NCBI RefSeq assembly: GCF_001421435.1
Contig: NZ_LMKA01000068.1
Location: forward strand, 123,333 to 187,332
DNA: 64,000 bases
Source of the DNA: Chryseobacterium sp. Leaf201
Lineage (GTDB): Bacteria > Bacteroidota > Bacteroidia > Flavobacteriales > Weeksellaceae
Reading direction: 5' to 3'
This document shows, one piece after another, positions 24,327-33,417 of the stretch (positions are counted from its first letter, which is position 1; each line of letters opens with the position of its first letter). A model generated the notes under the pieces. That model saw nothing but the letters and a program-made list of their open reading frames with translations. It did not search any database and was not told where the DNA came from. The position numbers and the translations under genes are program-made.

Positions 24327-25133
24327 CTAGTCGTATGATATCATTTTATCTGACTCAACAGCATTGTTATTTTCCCTGATATTTTTCTGCATACTTTCCG
24401 TCATTTTCTTCATGCTGATGTCAATCTTCTCCCCTTTTTCATTTGCATTTACATAGCCTATATTCCTCGACTTTACTTCTGCATAGGGATCTTTATAAAA
24501 ATCCATCTGTAGTTTTGTAAATATATCCCAGGTAATTTCTCTTTTGGGCTTAAGGTGAGGAATCCGGCTCAGGTTCTTTTTGATTCTGACCAGTTCAAAA
24601 TTAAAATCATGGGCTGTATCTGAAATTTTAATAATCAAGCCAGGCAATCCGCTGAAAACATACGGCCCGTCCTGTATAGGAATTTCCTGAGTAAACCAGG
24701 CTGTCCAGTCTCTTCCTCCATATTTCAGTTCTGCTTTCTGACAGTTAAAATCACCTATTTTTAATTGATCATCGGTAATGTTCCAATCCGGGTTTCCTAC
24801 CGGTAAAGAATAAATATCACTGAAAACAGGGGTGGAAATAATTCTAATCACTTTTCTTTCCTCTAATTTTTTCTGAGTGTAATACTGGTGATTATAAAAT
24901 ATTTTAAATCCCAGGCCATATCCCGTTTCCTGAATCAAAGAATCTGAACTTCTATCATATTCTGAACGGAAAACCGATTCCTTATCTGCAATATCAAGAT
25001 GAAAAAGTTCATTTTTAAAATATGCTTTACCGGAATTCGGCCTGTATTTCATCTCATAGATAAAAGAGATATCCTGGGAAAAAACATGGCACACAGACAG
25101 ATACAGACAGGTAATAAAAAGTATTTTTCTCAT
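24327..25133 (-). CDS. GLPGLI family exported protein (second copy)
   Basis: The protein is 268 residues long from the ATG at 25133 (MRKILFITCLYLSVCHVFSQ, a signal peptide). The longer frame to 25241 adds an unlikely leader. It has the FSGLPGLIIKISD motif (residue ~165) and the preceding AWFTQEIPIQDGPYV, clearly related to the gene at 1722-2534 in length and order of conserved parts. The two genes lie about 22 kb apart and are not tandem. The function of the family is unknown. It is probably transcribed after the PNGase F-like gene, which ends 121 bases upstream on the same strand. Confidence 0.87.
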   Translation of the reverse strand: MRKILFITCLYLSVCHVFSQDISFIYEMKYRPNSGKAYFKNELFHLDIADKESVFRSEYDRSSDSLIQETGYGLGFKIFYNHQYYTQKKLEERKVIRIISTPVFSDIYSLPVGNPDWNITDDQLKIGDFNCQKAELKYGGRDWTAWFTQEIPIQDGPYVFSGLPGLIIKISDTAHDFNFELVRIKKNLSRIPHLKPKREITWDIFTKLQMDFYKDPYAEVKSRNIGYVNANEKGEKIDISMKKMTESMQKNIRENNNAVESDKMISYD

Positions 25134-25254
25134 GGGTAATCCTGAAGCAAAATTATAATAATTAAATGCGGGATACATTACTGCATCCCGCATGGTATCA
25201 ATATTTTTACAGCAGAGGAAAAGCTGTAAACAACATTTCATATATTGCTGTAAA

Positions 25255-26577
25255 TTATTTCTTAATGATTTTATGGCTAAATTCTGTTCCTCCCTCCAAA
25301 AGGATGTTCAGCAGATAAGTTCCGGCAGGATAAGAGCTAAGATCAATTTTTGACTGATCCGTTTCAGCAATTTTTCGTCCGTCAACAGACAAAACGGTAA
25401 CATGCTTCACTTTCTTTTCTCCTTTAATCATTACATAGTCAGTAGTAGGATTAGGATAAATAGAAACATCGGTGGTGGAAACATCTTTCACAGATAAGAC
25501 CTGGCTCTGGCTCTGCATATACATGGAAAGTACAATTTCGCCACTCTGTCCATAAAATACCGCTGTAGGCACTTCATATTTAAGTGTATGGTTTCCTGCA
25601 GACAGGGAAGCTACGGAGAAGCTTCTGATAGGCACGGAATCTCCCGGGCACCAGTTGTTCCAGCTGGTCCACCATGCTGCGCTTTGTGCATTGTATCCGT
25701 ATATCCCGTTTGGCTGGGTGTTGTACATCCTGTACGGCTCACAGGATTTTCCGCCCGGTGTAAAGTTCATCACCTGCGCATTATCTAAAGAAATAAGATT
25801 CTGTCTGCGTACATATTCTTCGCCGTTATTGCCTGCCCCGTGCGGACTGGTGACAATAAAAAACTTAGGATTGCCCGCCGTCTGTGTAAGGTTGAAATTA
25901 ACCAGTCTAACAGTCTGCCCGGTAACATCTGTATTGTTATAATTGTTAAGTGTACTGGAATCAAGCAGGGGCAGTACGGTATTAAAGGTATTGCTGACAG
26001 CAGGGTCATTTGAGGTAACAAAAGTCAATGTTCCTGCAAAGACATCGTTTCTGTTGGCGCATCCTGCCACCTGCGTATTGGCAGCATACGGAACTCCGAA
26101 TACGTCAAGCTCTACCCATATATCATAAGCACTTCTCAAGACAGTATTGCTGAAAACAGAATACAGGTTATTGACCTCATAAGTATACGGAACTTCAGTC
26201 GGCGTGATGTTCTTATTCATAAAAGGAGTGATATACCTGCCGATTTCAAATCTTTTGATCTGGGTGTCACTCATGGTATAAGAAGCCTGTCCTTTTGGTA
26301 CTAAGGCAATATGTACGCCTCCGATCCTGTCATAATTGTCACACAGGGCTCCGATGGTTACATTCATCTGTATTTTATTCTGGAAGCTGTTCAGTTCTGC
26401 ATCCGTCAGTTTCCTGGCGTACCTGGAATTGGCAAGCCTGATGACATTGGAAGGGACAGGCTGGGAAACGTTGGCTGCATACCCGTCATAAAAAACAATC
26501 TGTGAAAATACATTGATGCTGGTCTGTGCATTAAACAGGGATGAAGCAATAAATAAAGGAAGTAAAAGTTTTTTCAT
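25255..26577 (-). CDS. Secreted PNGase F-like protein with T9SS sorting domain
   Basis: The protein is 440 residues long from the ATG at 26577. It has a signal peptide (to LFNAQ), two jelly-roll regions, and a C-terminal type A sorting domain (~365-440, with DVSIYPNPTTDYVM and a final KIIKK). Several stretches align by eye with Elizabethkingia peptide-N-glycosidase F. CDNYDRI corresponds to the CDEWDRY Asp60 site, FEIGRYITPF matches, and NGEEYVRRQNLI lies where Glu206 of PNGase F sits. NNWCPGDSVPIRSF matches the conserved WCPGMAVPTR. It may release N-glycans from glycoproteins outside the cell. The pairing of the third acid (Glu118) is not certain. Confidence 0.8.
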   Translation of the reverse strand: MKKLLLPLFIASSLFNAQTSINVFSQIVFYDGYAANVSQPVPSNVIRLANSRYARKLTDAELNSFQNKIQMNVTIGALCDNYDRIGGVHIALVPKGQASYTMSDTQIKRFEIGRYITPFMNKNITPTEVPYTYEVNNLYSVFSNTVLRSAYDIWVELDVFGVPYAANTQVAGCANRNDVFAGTLTFVTSNDPAVSNTFNTVLPLLDSSTLNNYNNTDVTGQTVRLVNFNLTQTAGNPKFFIVTSPHGAGNNGEEYVRRQNLISLDNAQVMNFTPGGKSCEPYRMYNTQPNGIYGYNAQSAAWWTSWNNWCPGDSVPIRSFSVASLSAGNHTLKYEVPTAVFYGQSGEIVLSMYMQSQSQVLSVKDVSTTDVSIYPNPTTDYVMIKGEKKVKHVTVLSVDGRKIAETDQSKIDLSSYPAGTYLLNILLEGGTEFSHKIIKK

Positions 26578-26712
26578 GGACAATTAATTTATATATTTTG
26601 TTTTAAAAAAGATAAATATATAAATTATCATTCAATTTACACCCATCAAGTCTAAAATATTCTTATACTTTTTACCGTTTATGTTAATTATCTATAATGT
26701 GTCATTTTGAGA

Positions 26713-26741
26713 CAAAAAAAAGAACAGCATCTGCTGTTCTC
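26713..26741 (-). terminator. Terminator of the psd operon
   Basis: AGAACAGCA and TGCTGTTCT form a perfect stem with a two-base loop. On the minus strand eight T residues follow. It lies 25 bases beyond the psd stop. Confidence 0.85.
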
Positions 26742-26766
26742 TTATATGGTGTAAATTTATCTGATT

Positions 26767-27423
26767 TTAATCTTCCTTCATGCGTGCAATGATATCAAGC
26801 CCGCCTTTTGTAATATCTCCGATTTTGCAGACAATCTCCGTATCCAAAGGCAGGAAAACATCCATTCTTGAACCGAATTTAATAAATCCGAACTCATGTC
26901 CGGCCTTTGCATCATCCCCTTCATTACAGTAAAAGACAATTCTTCTGGCCACATAGCCTGCAATCTGCCTGAAGACCACTTTATGATGGGTTAAGCTTTC
27001 TACGGCTATGGTTGTCCTTTCATTATCCGTAGACGATTTTTCATGCCACGCCACCAGGTATTTTCCCGGATGGTACTTTTTATAAATCACTTTCCCGGAA
27101 ATCGGATACCTGCAGATATGAACATTTAAAGGAGACATGAAAATGGAAACCTGAATTACCTTTTCTTTAAGGAATTCGTTTTCCTCAACTTCCTTAATCA
27201 TCACCACCTTTCCGTCAACCGGAGCAATAACATTTTCTTTGTGCTCAAGAATATCACGGTTGGGAACCCTGAAAAACCAGAATACCAGGCTGTACACTAC
27301 CAATAACGGCAGAATGATCATCAGCGACCACATTTCAAGAAAATAAATAGCCAGTGCCCCCACAATAATAAATAAAATAGTGGCAACGGTAATGGTTCCT
27401 TTTGATTCTCTGTGTAATTTCAT
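26767..27423 (-). CDS. psd: Phosphatidylserine decarboxylase family protein
   Basis: The 218-residue enzyme is of the short archaeal-type class. Two membrane segments near the N-terminus (about residues 12-50) are followed by the catalytic domain. VSIFMSPLNVHICRYPISG is typical, and the GS of KFGSRMDVFLP is the self-cleavage site that turns the Ser into the pyruvoyl cofactor. It makes phosphatidylethanolamine, the main flavobacterial phospholipid. The gene lies nine bases after cdsA on the same strand, as part of a LUD-cdsA-psd unit ending in a terminator. Confidence 0.93.
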   Translation of the reverse strand: MKLHRESKGTITVATILFIIVGALAIYFLEMWSLMIILPLLVVYSLVFWFFRVPNRDILEHKENVIAPVDGKVVMIKEVEENEFLKEKVIQVSIFMSPLNVHICRYPISGKVIYKKYHPGKYLVAWHEKSSTDNERTTIAVESLTHHKVVFRQIAGYVARRIVFYCNEGDDAKAGHEFGFIKFGSRMDVFLPLDTEIVCKIGDITKGGLDIIARMKED

Positions 27424-27432
27424 GAGACGAGA

Positions 27433-28305
27433 TTATATAAATTTTTCTAAAATAAAGTACAAATATACGACAGGCACGCAGATTAAAAAACTATCCAGAC
27501 GGTCTAAAACACCTCCATGTCCCGGAAGGATATTTCCGCTGTCTTTTACTCCGAAGTTTCTTTTCAGCTGGCTTTCCACTAGATCCCCTGCAGGAGCGAA
27601 TGCGGCAACCAGGAATCCTACCACCATCCAGTTTCCGCGCAGTTCAGGCTGATAATGTTCGATAAAATAAGATAAAACCAGGGTCAGGATAACGCCGCCG
27701 ATATAACCTTCCCAGGTTTTCTTAGGCGAAATTTTAGGAGCCATTTTATGCTTTCCGAAGGATTTACCCGTAAGGTATGCAAAAGTATCACTGCTCCAGA
27801 TCAGAATAAACAGGAACAGGACTTCCAGGGAAAACCGGTCATCAAAGCTTGAAAACTTAGGAAGACCCAGGGCAAAACTGAACGGAAGCGCTACATAAAT
27901 AACGGTAAAAATAAGTTTCCCGCTGTCATAGTAGAGTTCGTTCGGATATTTAAAAAGCGTAACAACCGCAATAACAATTAAAAGAATGGCAAGAATTTCA
28001 CTGATCCTGAAATCAAAGAAGAAATCAAAATGGAAATACCTTTTGGAAAAAACGTAAAAAATGAAGGCGATTAGAGGGAGAACGACCCATTTTTCGTAGC
28101 CGTCCCCGAATTTCATAATCTTAACACATTCCCAGGAACCGACGCCCAGCAGAAGTGTGATCAAACCGTAGTATAAATATTCCTGCTTTACAAGACCCGG
28201 AGAAATCCCGTTGATCAGTTGAGCTCCTATTGGAGTTGTGCAGAGAATAATGATGGCAACATACACAATTCCGGAAAGGGTTCTTTGAATAAGATTTTTG
28301 TCCAA
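27433..28305 (-). CDS. cdsA: Phosphatidate cytidylyltransferase
   Basis: The 290-residue polytopic inner-membrane enzyme converts phosphatidic acid and CTP to CDP-diacylglycerol, the precursor for all phospholipids. Seven or eight membrane segments are seen. The C-terminal signature is present: SSDTFAYLTGKSFGKHK, SPKKTWEGYIGG, GDLVESQLKRNFGVKD and PGHGGVLDRLDS. It is followed directly by psd, which acts later in the same pathway after PS synthase. A LUD-domain gene precedes it by 23 bases. Confidence 0.96.
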   Translation of the reverse strand: MDKNLIQRTLSGIVYVAIIILCTTPIGAQLINGISPGLVKQEYLYYGLITLLLGVGSWECVKIMKFGDGYEKWVVLPLIAFIFYVFSKRYFHFDFFFDFRISEILAILLIVIAVVTLFKYPNELYYDSGKLIFTVIYVALPFSFALGLPKFSSFDDRFSLEVLFLFILIWSSDTFAYLTGKSFGKHKMAPKISPKKTWEGYIGGVILTLVLSYFIEHYQPELRGNWMVVGFLVAAFAPAGDLVESQLKRNFGVKDSGNILPGHGGVLDRLDSFLICVPVVYLYFILEKFI

Positions 28306-28328
28306 GATATTAAATTTAGAGTTGATGC

Positions 28329-28910
28329 CTAATCTTCAAGCAGCAATAAAAAAAGTTTTGGGTTGGTGGTGGAAGAAGTATCCATTTTCGATTGTCCGCC
28401 GCTGATCGAAGTCAGGTTTTTGATATTTCCGTTTCTCTTTATTTTTCCCATGGCGTCATTCAGATTACTGACAATCTGTGAAACATTGGCCATGATGATA
28501 ATTTTATTCGGCAGCCTTGAAGAATGGTAGTGAAGAATATTGTTATGGGAAAGCATAATCCTTCCGTCATAAGCAATCAGGTATTCACAGGTAATAAAGC
28601 TGGCATCGTTTGCACTCTGAAGCTCGGGAGAATACGGTGCTTTTACCACATTCAGAAAATTCTGAAGATCTTTATCCCAACAGAAAAGATTGCTGATCCC
28701 TTCTATCTTGATGATCTGGTTTAAAGTCTGCAGTGCCTCCGCTTCATCTGCACAGTAATTAAAAAAGCCTCCTGAATGCGTAAACAACTGCGCAAACTTA
28801 TAGTCAAGATCCGCATTTTTCAGTGAATCCCCTAATTTTTCCAGACTTTGCTTTTCCTCTTCTTCAGACTGGCTGGTAAGTTTGCTTACAATTCTCTTGA
28901 ATAAATTCAA
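28329..28910 (-). CDS. LUD domain protein (LutC/YkgG-like)
   Basis: The 193-residue protein has the LUD fold typical of LutC-like lactate-utilisation subunits (ITCEYLIAYDGRIMLS, then PNKIIIMANVSQIV). There are no iron-sulfur cysteine clusters, and LutA/LutB are not encoded nearby. It is in the conserved flavobacterial order rsfS-ftsH-LUD-cdsA-psd. This argues against a lactate-specific role, and the function in this context is unknown. A TATTTTTG box lies 27 bases upstream. The ftsH terminator separates it from ftsH. Confidence 0.8.
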   Translation of the reverse strand: MNLFKRIVSKLTSQSEEEEKQSLEKLGDSLKNADLDYKFAQLFTHSGGFFNYCADEAEALQTLNQIIKIEGISNLFCWDKDLQNFLNVVKAPYSPELQSANDASFITCEYLIAYDGRIMLSHNNILHYHSSRLPNKIIIMANVSQIVSNLNDAMGKIKRNGNIKNLTSISGGQSKMDTSSTTNPKLFLLLLED

Positions 28911-28937
28911 CTTAATTTATTTTTAATCATCTTTATA

Positions 28938-28945
28938 CAAAAATA
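28938..28945 (-). promoter_or_regulatory. -7 promoter element of the LUD-cdsA-psd unit
   Basis: The minus strand reads TATTTTTG 27 bases before the ATG at 28910, downstream of the ftsH terminator. This supports a separate transcript. Confidence 0.55.
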
Positions 28946-28989
28946 TAAAAATTAATCAAAAAGGAATCTATAAACGTATGTATAAATAT

Positions 28990-29021
28990 GAAAAAACCTG
29001 ACAATTTAGAACTGTCAGGCT
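28990..29021 (-). terminator. Terminator of the rsfS-ftsH unit
   Basis: CCTGACA and TGTCAGG form the stem, followed on the minus strand by TTTTTTCATA. It lies 25 bases beyond the ftsH stop. Confidence 0.8.
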
Positions 29022-29045
29022 TAATACTATGTTTTAAAAGCGTTT

Positions 29046-31058
29046 TTAAAGCTGAGTCGGGCTGTCCGGAGCCTGAATTTCGCTTTCCCCTTCTTTACCT
29101 TTGATGATAATTTCTTCCTGGGGCTCTTTGGTAAGCGGAATGGTATTGGTTACCGGTTTCTCCGTTAATTCCGGATCCCAGGCTCTTTTCCCGAACACTT
29201 CTTCCAGATCTTCCCTGAAGATTACTTCTTTTTCAAGAAGCTTGGTGGCCAAAGCATCCAGTTTATCTTTATTATCCGCAAGGATCTGAACTGCCCGGTC
29301 ATATTGGGTTTCAATAATTCCTTTAATCTCAATATCAATTCTCTTGGCCGTTTCTTCAGAATACGGTTTCCCGAAAGAATATTCAGACTGGCCTGAGCTG
29401 TCATAATAAGAGATATTTCCAATGTTCGGGCTTAATCCATAAATGGTAACCATAGCCTGGGCTCTCTTCGTTACGCTTTCAAGATCAGAAAGGGCACCTG
29501 TGGAAATATTATTGAAAATCACCTGCTCTGCCGCTCTTCCTCCTAATGTTGCACACATCTCGTCCAGCATCTGCTCTGTAGTCGTCAGCTGTCTTTCTTC
29601 CGGAAGATACCAGGCTGCACCTAATGAACGTCCTCTCGGAACAATTGTTACTTTTAAAAGCGGTGAAGCGTGTTCTACCAACCATGAGATCGTAGCATGC
29701 CCTGCTTCGTGATAAGCCACTCTTCTCTTTTCAGATGGTTTGATGGCTTTATTTTTCTTTTCAAGCCCTCCGATGATACGGTCTACCGCATCAAGGAAAT
29801 CCTGCTTGTTTACTGACTCATGATTGTTTCTTGCTGCAATCAGTGCCGCCTCATTACATACGTTGGCAATATCTGCCCCGCTGAATCCAGGCGTCTGCTT
29901 GGCAAGGAACTCACGGTCTACGTTATCGCTCAGTTTGATTTTCTTTAAATGAACATCAAAAATCTGTCTTCTCTCATGTAATTCCGGAAGGTCTACATAA
30001 ATTGAACGGTCAAAACGCCCGGCTCTCATTAAAGCTTTATCAAGGATATCGGCTCTGTTGGTTGCCGCCATAACAATTACGTTCGTATCTGTTCCGAAAC
30101 CATCCATTTCAGTAAGGAGCTGGTTGAGGGTATTTTCTCTTTCATCGTTTCCGCCTGAAAAATTGTTTTTCCCTCTCGCCCTACCGATGGCATCAATCTC
30201 ATCGATAAAAATAATAGCAGGAGATTTGGCTTTAGCCTGGGCGAAAAGGTCTCTTACCCTTGAAGCACCTACCCCTACGAACATTTCTACGAAATCAGAA
30301 CCTGAAAGTGAGAAGAAAGGAACTTTAGCTTCACCCGCTACAGCTTTTGCCAATAACGTCTTACCGGTTCCCGGAGGCCCTACCAAAAGTACCCCTTTAG
30401 GAATTTTACCTCCCAGTTTGGTATATTTTTCTGAGTTCTTAAGGAAATCTACCACTTCCTGTACCTCTTCTTTAGCACCTTCCAATCCTGCCACATCTTT
30501 GAATGTCACCTGGATTCTTTCTTTTTCGTCAAACAGTTTGGCTTTGGATTTCCCAATAGAGAAAATCTGCCCTCCGGGACCGCCTCCGCTTCCCATTTTT
30601 CTGAAAAGAAGGAAATAGAACAATCCAAGAATTGCAATCCAAACCAATGCCTGAACAAGGAATCCCATTAAAGGGCTTTCCCCTTCTGCATAATCCTTAG
30701 CTGTTTTTACCGCAGGATTCTGCTGTTTCAAAGCATCAAATTTCTCCAGGAAAAGACGCAAATCCCCATATTTAAGGGTATAATCCGCCTTCGGAGTCAT
30801 TGCCAGACCAGAAAACGGACTGGGTTTATCATCTTTTTTCACCGTAGCTGTTTTGGCAGCCTGTGTTAAAAATACGTCAGCCTTCTGGGCCTGTTTATCT
30901 ATTAAAACTCTCTGGACCTTCCCCGCCTGCATCTCTCTGAAGAAACCGTCTTCATCTATAGATTTTGCATTGTTCTCACCCAAAAGGCTCGGAACAAAAA
31001 ATAGCAAAAGCGCTATGATGGCAATCGGAAAAAACCAGTTAAATCCTTTATTGTTCAT
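29046..31058 (-). CDS. ftsH: ATP-dependent zinc metalloprotease FtsH
   Basis: The 670-residue inner-membrane AAA+ protease degrades misfolded membrane and regulatory proteins. It has one membrane segment near residue 10-26 and another at about 130-152, flanking a periplasmic domain. The AAA domain carries LVGPPGTGKTLLAKAV (Walker A), IIFIDEIDAIG (Walker B) and RAGRFDR (arginine fingers). The protease domain has the zinc motif HEAGH (YHEAGHATISW). The gene lies 14 bases after rsfS, so they are co-transcribed. The C-terminal tail is acidic and short. Confidence 0.97.
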   Translation of the reverse strand: MNNKGFNWFFPIAIIALLLFFVPSLLGENNAKSIDEDGFFREMQAGKVQRVLIDKQAQKADVFLTQAAKTATVKKDDKPSPFSGLAMTPKADYTLKYGDLRLFLEKFDALKQQNPAVKTAKDYAEGESPLMGFLVQALVWIAILGLFYFLLFRKMGSGGGPGGQIFSIGKSKAKLFDEKERIQVTFKDVAGLEGAKEEVQEVVDFLKNSEKYTKLGGKIPKGVLLVGPPGTGKTLLAKAVAGEAKVPFFSLSGSDFVEMFVGVGASRVRDLFAQAKAKSPAIIFIDEIDAIGRARGKNNFSGGNDERENTLNQLLTEMDGFGTDTNVIVMAATNRADILDKALMRAGRFDRSIYVDLPELHERRQIFDVHLKKIKLSDNVDREFLAKQTPGFSGADIANVCNEAALIAARNNHESVNKQDFLDAVDRIIGGLEKKNKAIKPSEKRRVAYHEAGHATISWLVEHASPLLKVTIVPRGRSLGAAWYLPEERQLTTTEQMLDEMCATLGGRAAEQVIFNNISTGALSDLESVTKRAQAMVTIYGLSPNIGNISYYDSSGQSEYSFGKPYSEETAKRIDIEIKGIIETQYDRAVQILADNKDKLDALATKLLEKEVIFREDLEEVFGKRAWDPELTEKPVTNTIPLTKEPQEEIIIKGKEGESEIQAPDSPTQL

Positions 31059-31072
31059 TGATCGTTTTTAAA

Positions 31073-31441
31073 TTAATATTCATTTTCAATTTTGGTGATG
31101 ACGGCGTCACCCCAAAGTTCTTCTATGTCATAATACTCACGGGTCTGCTTCTGGAAAATGTGCACCACAACGGAAACGTAGTCTACGAGAACCCACATGG
31201 CGTTTTCTGTACCTTCTACGTGCCAAGGCCGTTCCTTAAGCTCATTCCTCACTTTCTTTTCAATACTTCCGGCCAAAGCCGCAACCTGGGTGTTGGAATT
31301 CCCGCTACATATGACAAATGTCTCAGCTACAGAGTTTTCGATGTTGGAAAGATCAAATATCATGATATCTTCACCTTTTACATCTTGAATAGCTTCAACG
31401 ATTTTATCTAATAATTCTTGTTTTTCTGCTGTTTTATTCAT
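31073..31441 (-). CDS. rsfS: Ribosome silencing factor RsfS
   Basis: The 122-residue protein matches RsfS/Iojap. It has the core DIMIFDLSNIENSVAETFVI and RPWHVEGTENAMWVLVDYVS with the conserved YYDIEELWGDA C-terminus. RsfS binds ribosomal protein uL14 and blocks joining of the subunits when nutrients are limited. It heads the rsfS-ftsH unit, divergent from birA. A TAAATTTG box lies 19 bases before the start. Confidence 0.95.
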   Translation of the reverse strand: MNKTAEKQELLDKIVEAIQDVKGEDIMIFDLSNIENSVAETFVICSGNSNTQVAALAGSIEKKVRNELKERPWHVEGTENAMWVLVDYVSVVVHIFQKQTREYYDIEELWGDAVITKIENEY

Positions 31442-31460
31442 TAAAAAATACTATAATCTG

Positions 31461-31468
31461 CAAATTTA
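31461..31468 (-). promoter_or_regulatory. -7 promoter element of rsfS-ftsH
   Basis: TAAATTTG on the minus strand lies 19 bases upstream of the rsfS ATG at 31441. Confidence 0.6.
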
Positions 31469-31527
31469 TTGTTTTTCTTTTACTTTAGCCTTACTTTTAA
31501 CCCCCGAAAGTCTTAAAGTTTTCTTAA

Positions 31528-32244
31528 ATGAGTCAACTATTCTATATTAAAACATGTTCTTCTACTAATGACGAAATTTCAAAGGTTTTACTTTATGAAA
31601 ATTCAGATTTTTTTGCAGTACATACATTTAATCAGACCGGAGGCCGGGGCCAGTATGGAAACGCCTGGTTATCAGCTGCCGAAAAAAATTTAGCGTATAC
31701 GCTGGCGGCAAAGACTGAGAATTTTACACTGTCGGATTTTATGTTCAATTATTATACCGCAATCATCATCAGTGATTTCATTGCCAATCTGGCTGATACT
31801 GCCGTAAATATAAAATGGCCGAACGATATTATCCTTAAAAATAAAAAGATTGCCGGGATTTTAATTGAGAAGAAAAAGATCAGCGGGAACAACTATTTCA
31901 TTATTGGTGCGGGTATCAATGTGCTTCAGGAAAAATTCAGTGAAATATCCAATGCCGGATCGCTGCTGACACAAACCGGGAAACCTTTCAGCCTTGAGGA
32001 AGTCGCGTCAGGCCTGAACCGCTTTTTAGTTGGAAAACTGAGGAATATCCCTTCAGAAAAAGAAATTATAACCCGTTTTAATTCAAATTTATTCCGCAAA
32101 GACCAGATCTCCGTTTTTGAACTCAATAAAACAAGACAGAATGGCATTATAAAAAATGCAGATGAAAAGGGTGAAATCTGGATTGATCTTGAAAATGACG
32201 GGCTGCGGTCTTTCTATCACAAAGAAATAAAGCTTCTCTACTGA
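31528..32244 (+). CDS. birA: Biotin-[acetyl-CoA-carboxylase] ligase, without DNA-binding domain
   Basis: The 238-residue class I ligase attaches biotin to carboxylase carrier protein. It has CSSTNDEIS near the start, biotinyl-AMP loop GGRGQYGNAW, IKWPNDIIL, and KIAGILIEKK. It lacks the N-terminal winged helix of the E. coli regulator, so it is a pure enzyme. The gene is divergent from rsfS and converges with the LptF/G gene, overlapping its last seven bases. This order is common in flavobacteria. Confidence 0.94.
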   Translation: MSQLFYIKTCSSTNDEISKVLLYENSDFFAVHTFNQTGGRGQYGNAWLSAAEKNLAYTLAAKTENFTLSDFMFNYYTAIIISDFIANLADTAVNIKWPNDIILKNKKIAGILIEKKKISGNNYFIIGAGINVLQEKFSEISNAGSLLTQTGKPFSLEEVASGLNRFLVGKLRNIPSEKEIITRFNSNLFRKDQISVFELNKTRQNGIIKNADEKGEIWIDLENDGLRSFYHKEIKLLY

Positions 32245-33350
32245 TTGGCTCTTCTGATATACAGATAGGCTGCAAGCGGAAAGAATACAATATTCGGGAA
32301 CCACATTGCCAGTGCCGGAGACATGCTTTTGTTTTCTGAGACCACTTTTAAGGCTTCAAACGAGAATACAAAGACAAAGGCCAGTGAAATCCCCAAAGCC
32401 AGGTTAATCCCCAGTCCACCACGCTTTTTCTGCGAGGAAAGTGAAAGTGCCAGAAATGTCAGGATAACAATGGAAACAGGCATCGACGTCCTCTGATGAA
32501 GCTCATTTAAGTGAGCATTCAGGTTACTGTTTCCTTTTTCCGTTTCCCTGTTGATAAATTTTAAAAGTTCGGGCGTGGTTTTATTCTGTCCTAAAAGCTC
32601 ATTGGGAAAGAGTTCATCAGGATCATGTTTATAGCTTTTCTTCAGGTCAAAACCGTTCGCTAATTTTTCGGTATCGTTTTTATTGATGGTCTTTTCCGTG
32701 TATGAATTCAGGACAAAATGTTTCTTAGCCTGGTCCCAGGATACATCAGAGGCTTTGAGTTCATACGTAAGCCTTCTGTTTTTATCGAACTTCTGATAAA
32801 CGAATCCGGATCCTCTTTTCTCTCTTTTATTCCATGAATTGATAAAAATATATTCTGTTTTGCTCAGCTGTGCAGAAACGGGGGCCGTTCCTAAAACTTT
32901 TTCTTTATTGGCCGCATTGTAGGTATAAGCTTCCAGTTGGTTTTTCTGAATATTTGCCCATGGCAGAATAAAGTGATTGATCCCGAATGACAGGACAGCA
33001 ATGAACAAAGAGGTAAGCAGATACGGCCTTGCAAAACGATGGAAACTGGCTCCGCTGCTGATAATGGCCACAATTTCCGTGTTATTCGCCATTCTTGAGG
33101 TAAAGTAAATGACTGAAATAAATACGAGAATGGAAAGAAAGGTCATGACCAGGTTAATGATCCAGAACGGATAGAAATGAACCAAGAAATACGTTAGGTT
33201 CAGTTTTGCATCAATCGCGGTTGCATTTTCAATTCTCGGGATTTTCTGCTGTACATCAATAACAAGCACGACTATAGACAGCAGGACCAGCATGAAACTG
33301 AATGTCCCAAGGTATTTCCTGACAATATAGCGGTCTACAATTTTCAGCAT
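32238..33350 (-). CDS. LptF/LptG family permease
   Basis: The 370-residue protein has the YjgP/YjgQ topology of lipopolysaccharide-transport permeases. Three N-terminal membrane segments (about residues 12-110) and three C-terminal ones (~285-365) flank a periplasmic beta-jellyroll. The start MLKIVDRYIVRKYLGTF is typical. With LptB it drives lipopolysaccharide out of the inner membrane. Whether it is LptF or LptG cannot be told here, as a second copy would be encoded elsewhere. It is last in a GT2-DUF4296-tgt-permease unit. Confidence 0.9.
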   Translation of the reverse strand: MLKIVDRYIVRKYLGTFSFMLVLLSIVVLVIDVQQKIPRIENATAIDAKLNLTYFLVHFYPFWIINLVMTFLSILVFISVIYFTSRMANNTEIVAIISSGASFHRFARPYLLTSLFIAVLSFGINHFILPWANIQKNQLEAYTYNAANKEKVLGTAPVSAQLSKTEYIFINSWNKREKRGSGFVYQKFDKNRRLTYELKASDVSWDQAKKHFVLNSYTEKTINKNDTEKLANGFDLKKSYKHDPDELFPNELLGQNKTTPELLKFINRETEKGNSNLNAHLNELHQRTSMPVSIVILTFLALSLSSQKKRGGLGINLALGISLAFVFVFSFEALKVVSENKSMSPALAMWFPNIVFFPLAAYLYIRRANQ

Positions 33351-33417
33351 TATGCTTTATTTTGTGCGTTTTATTTTATTTATTTTACAGAATCCATTCT
33401 TCAGCAACTCCGTTATT

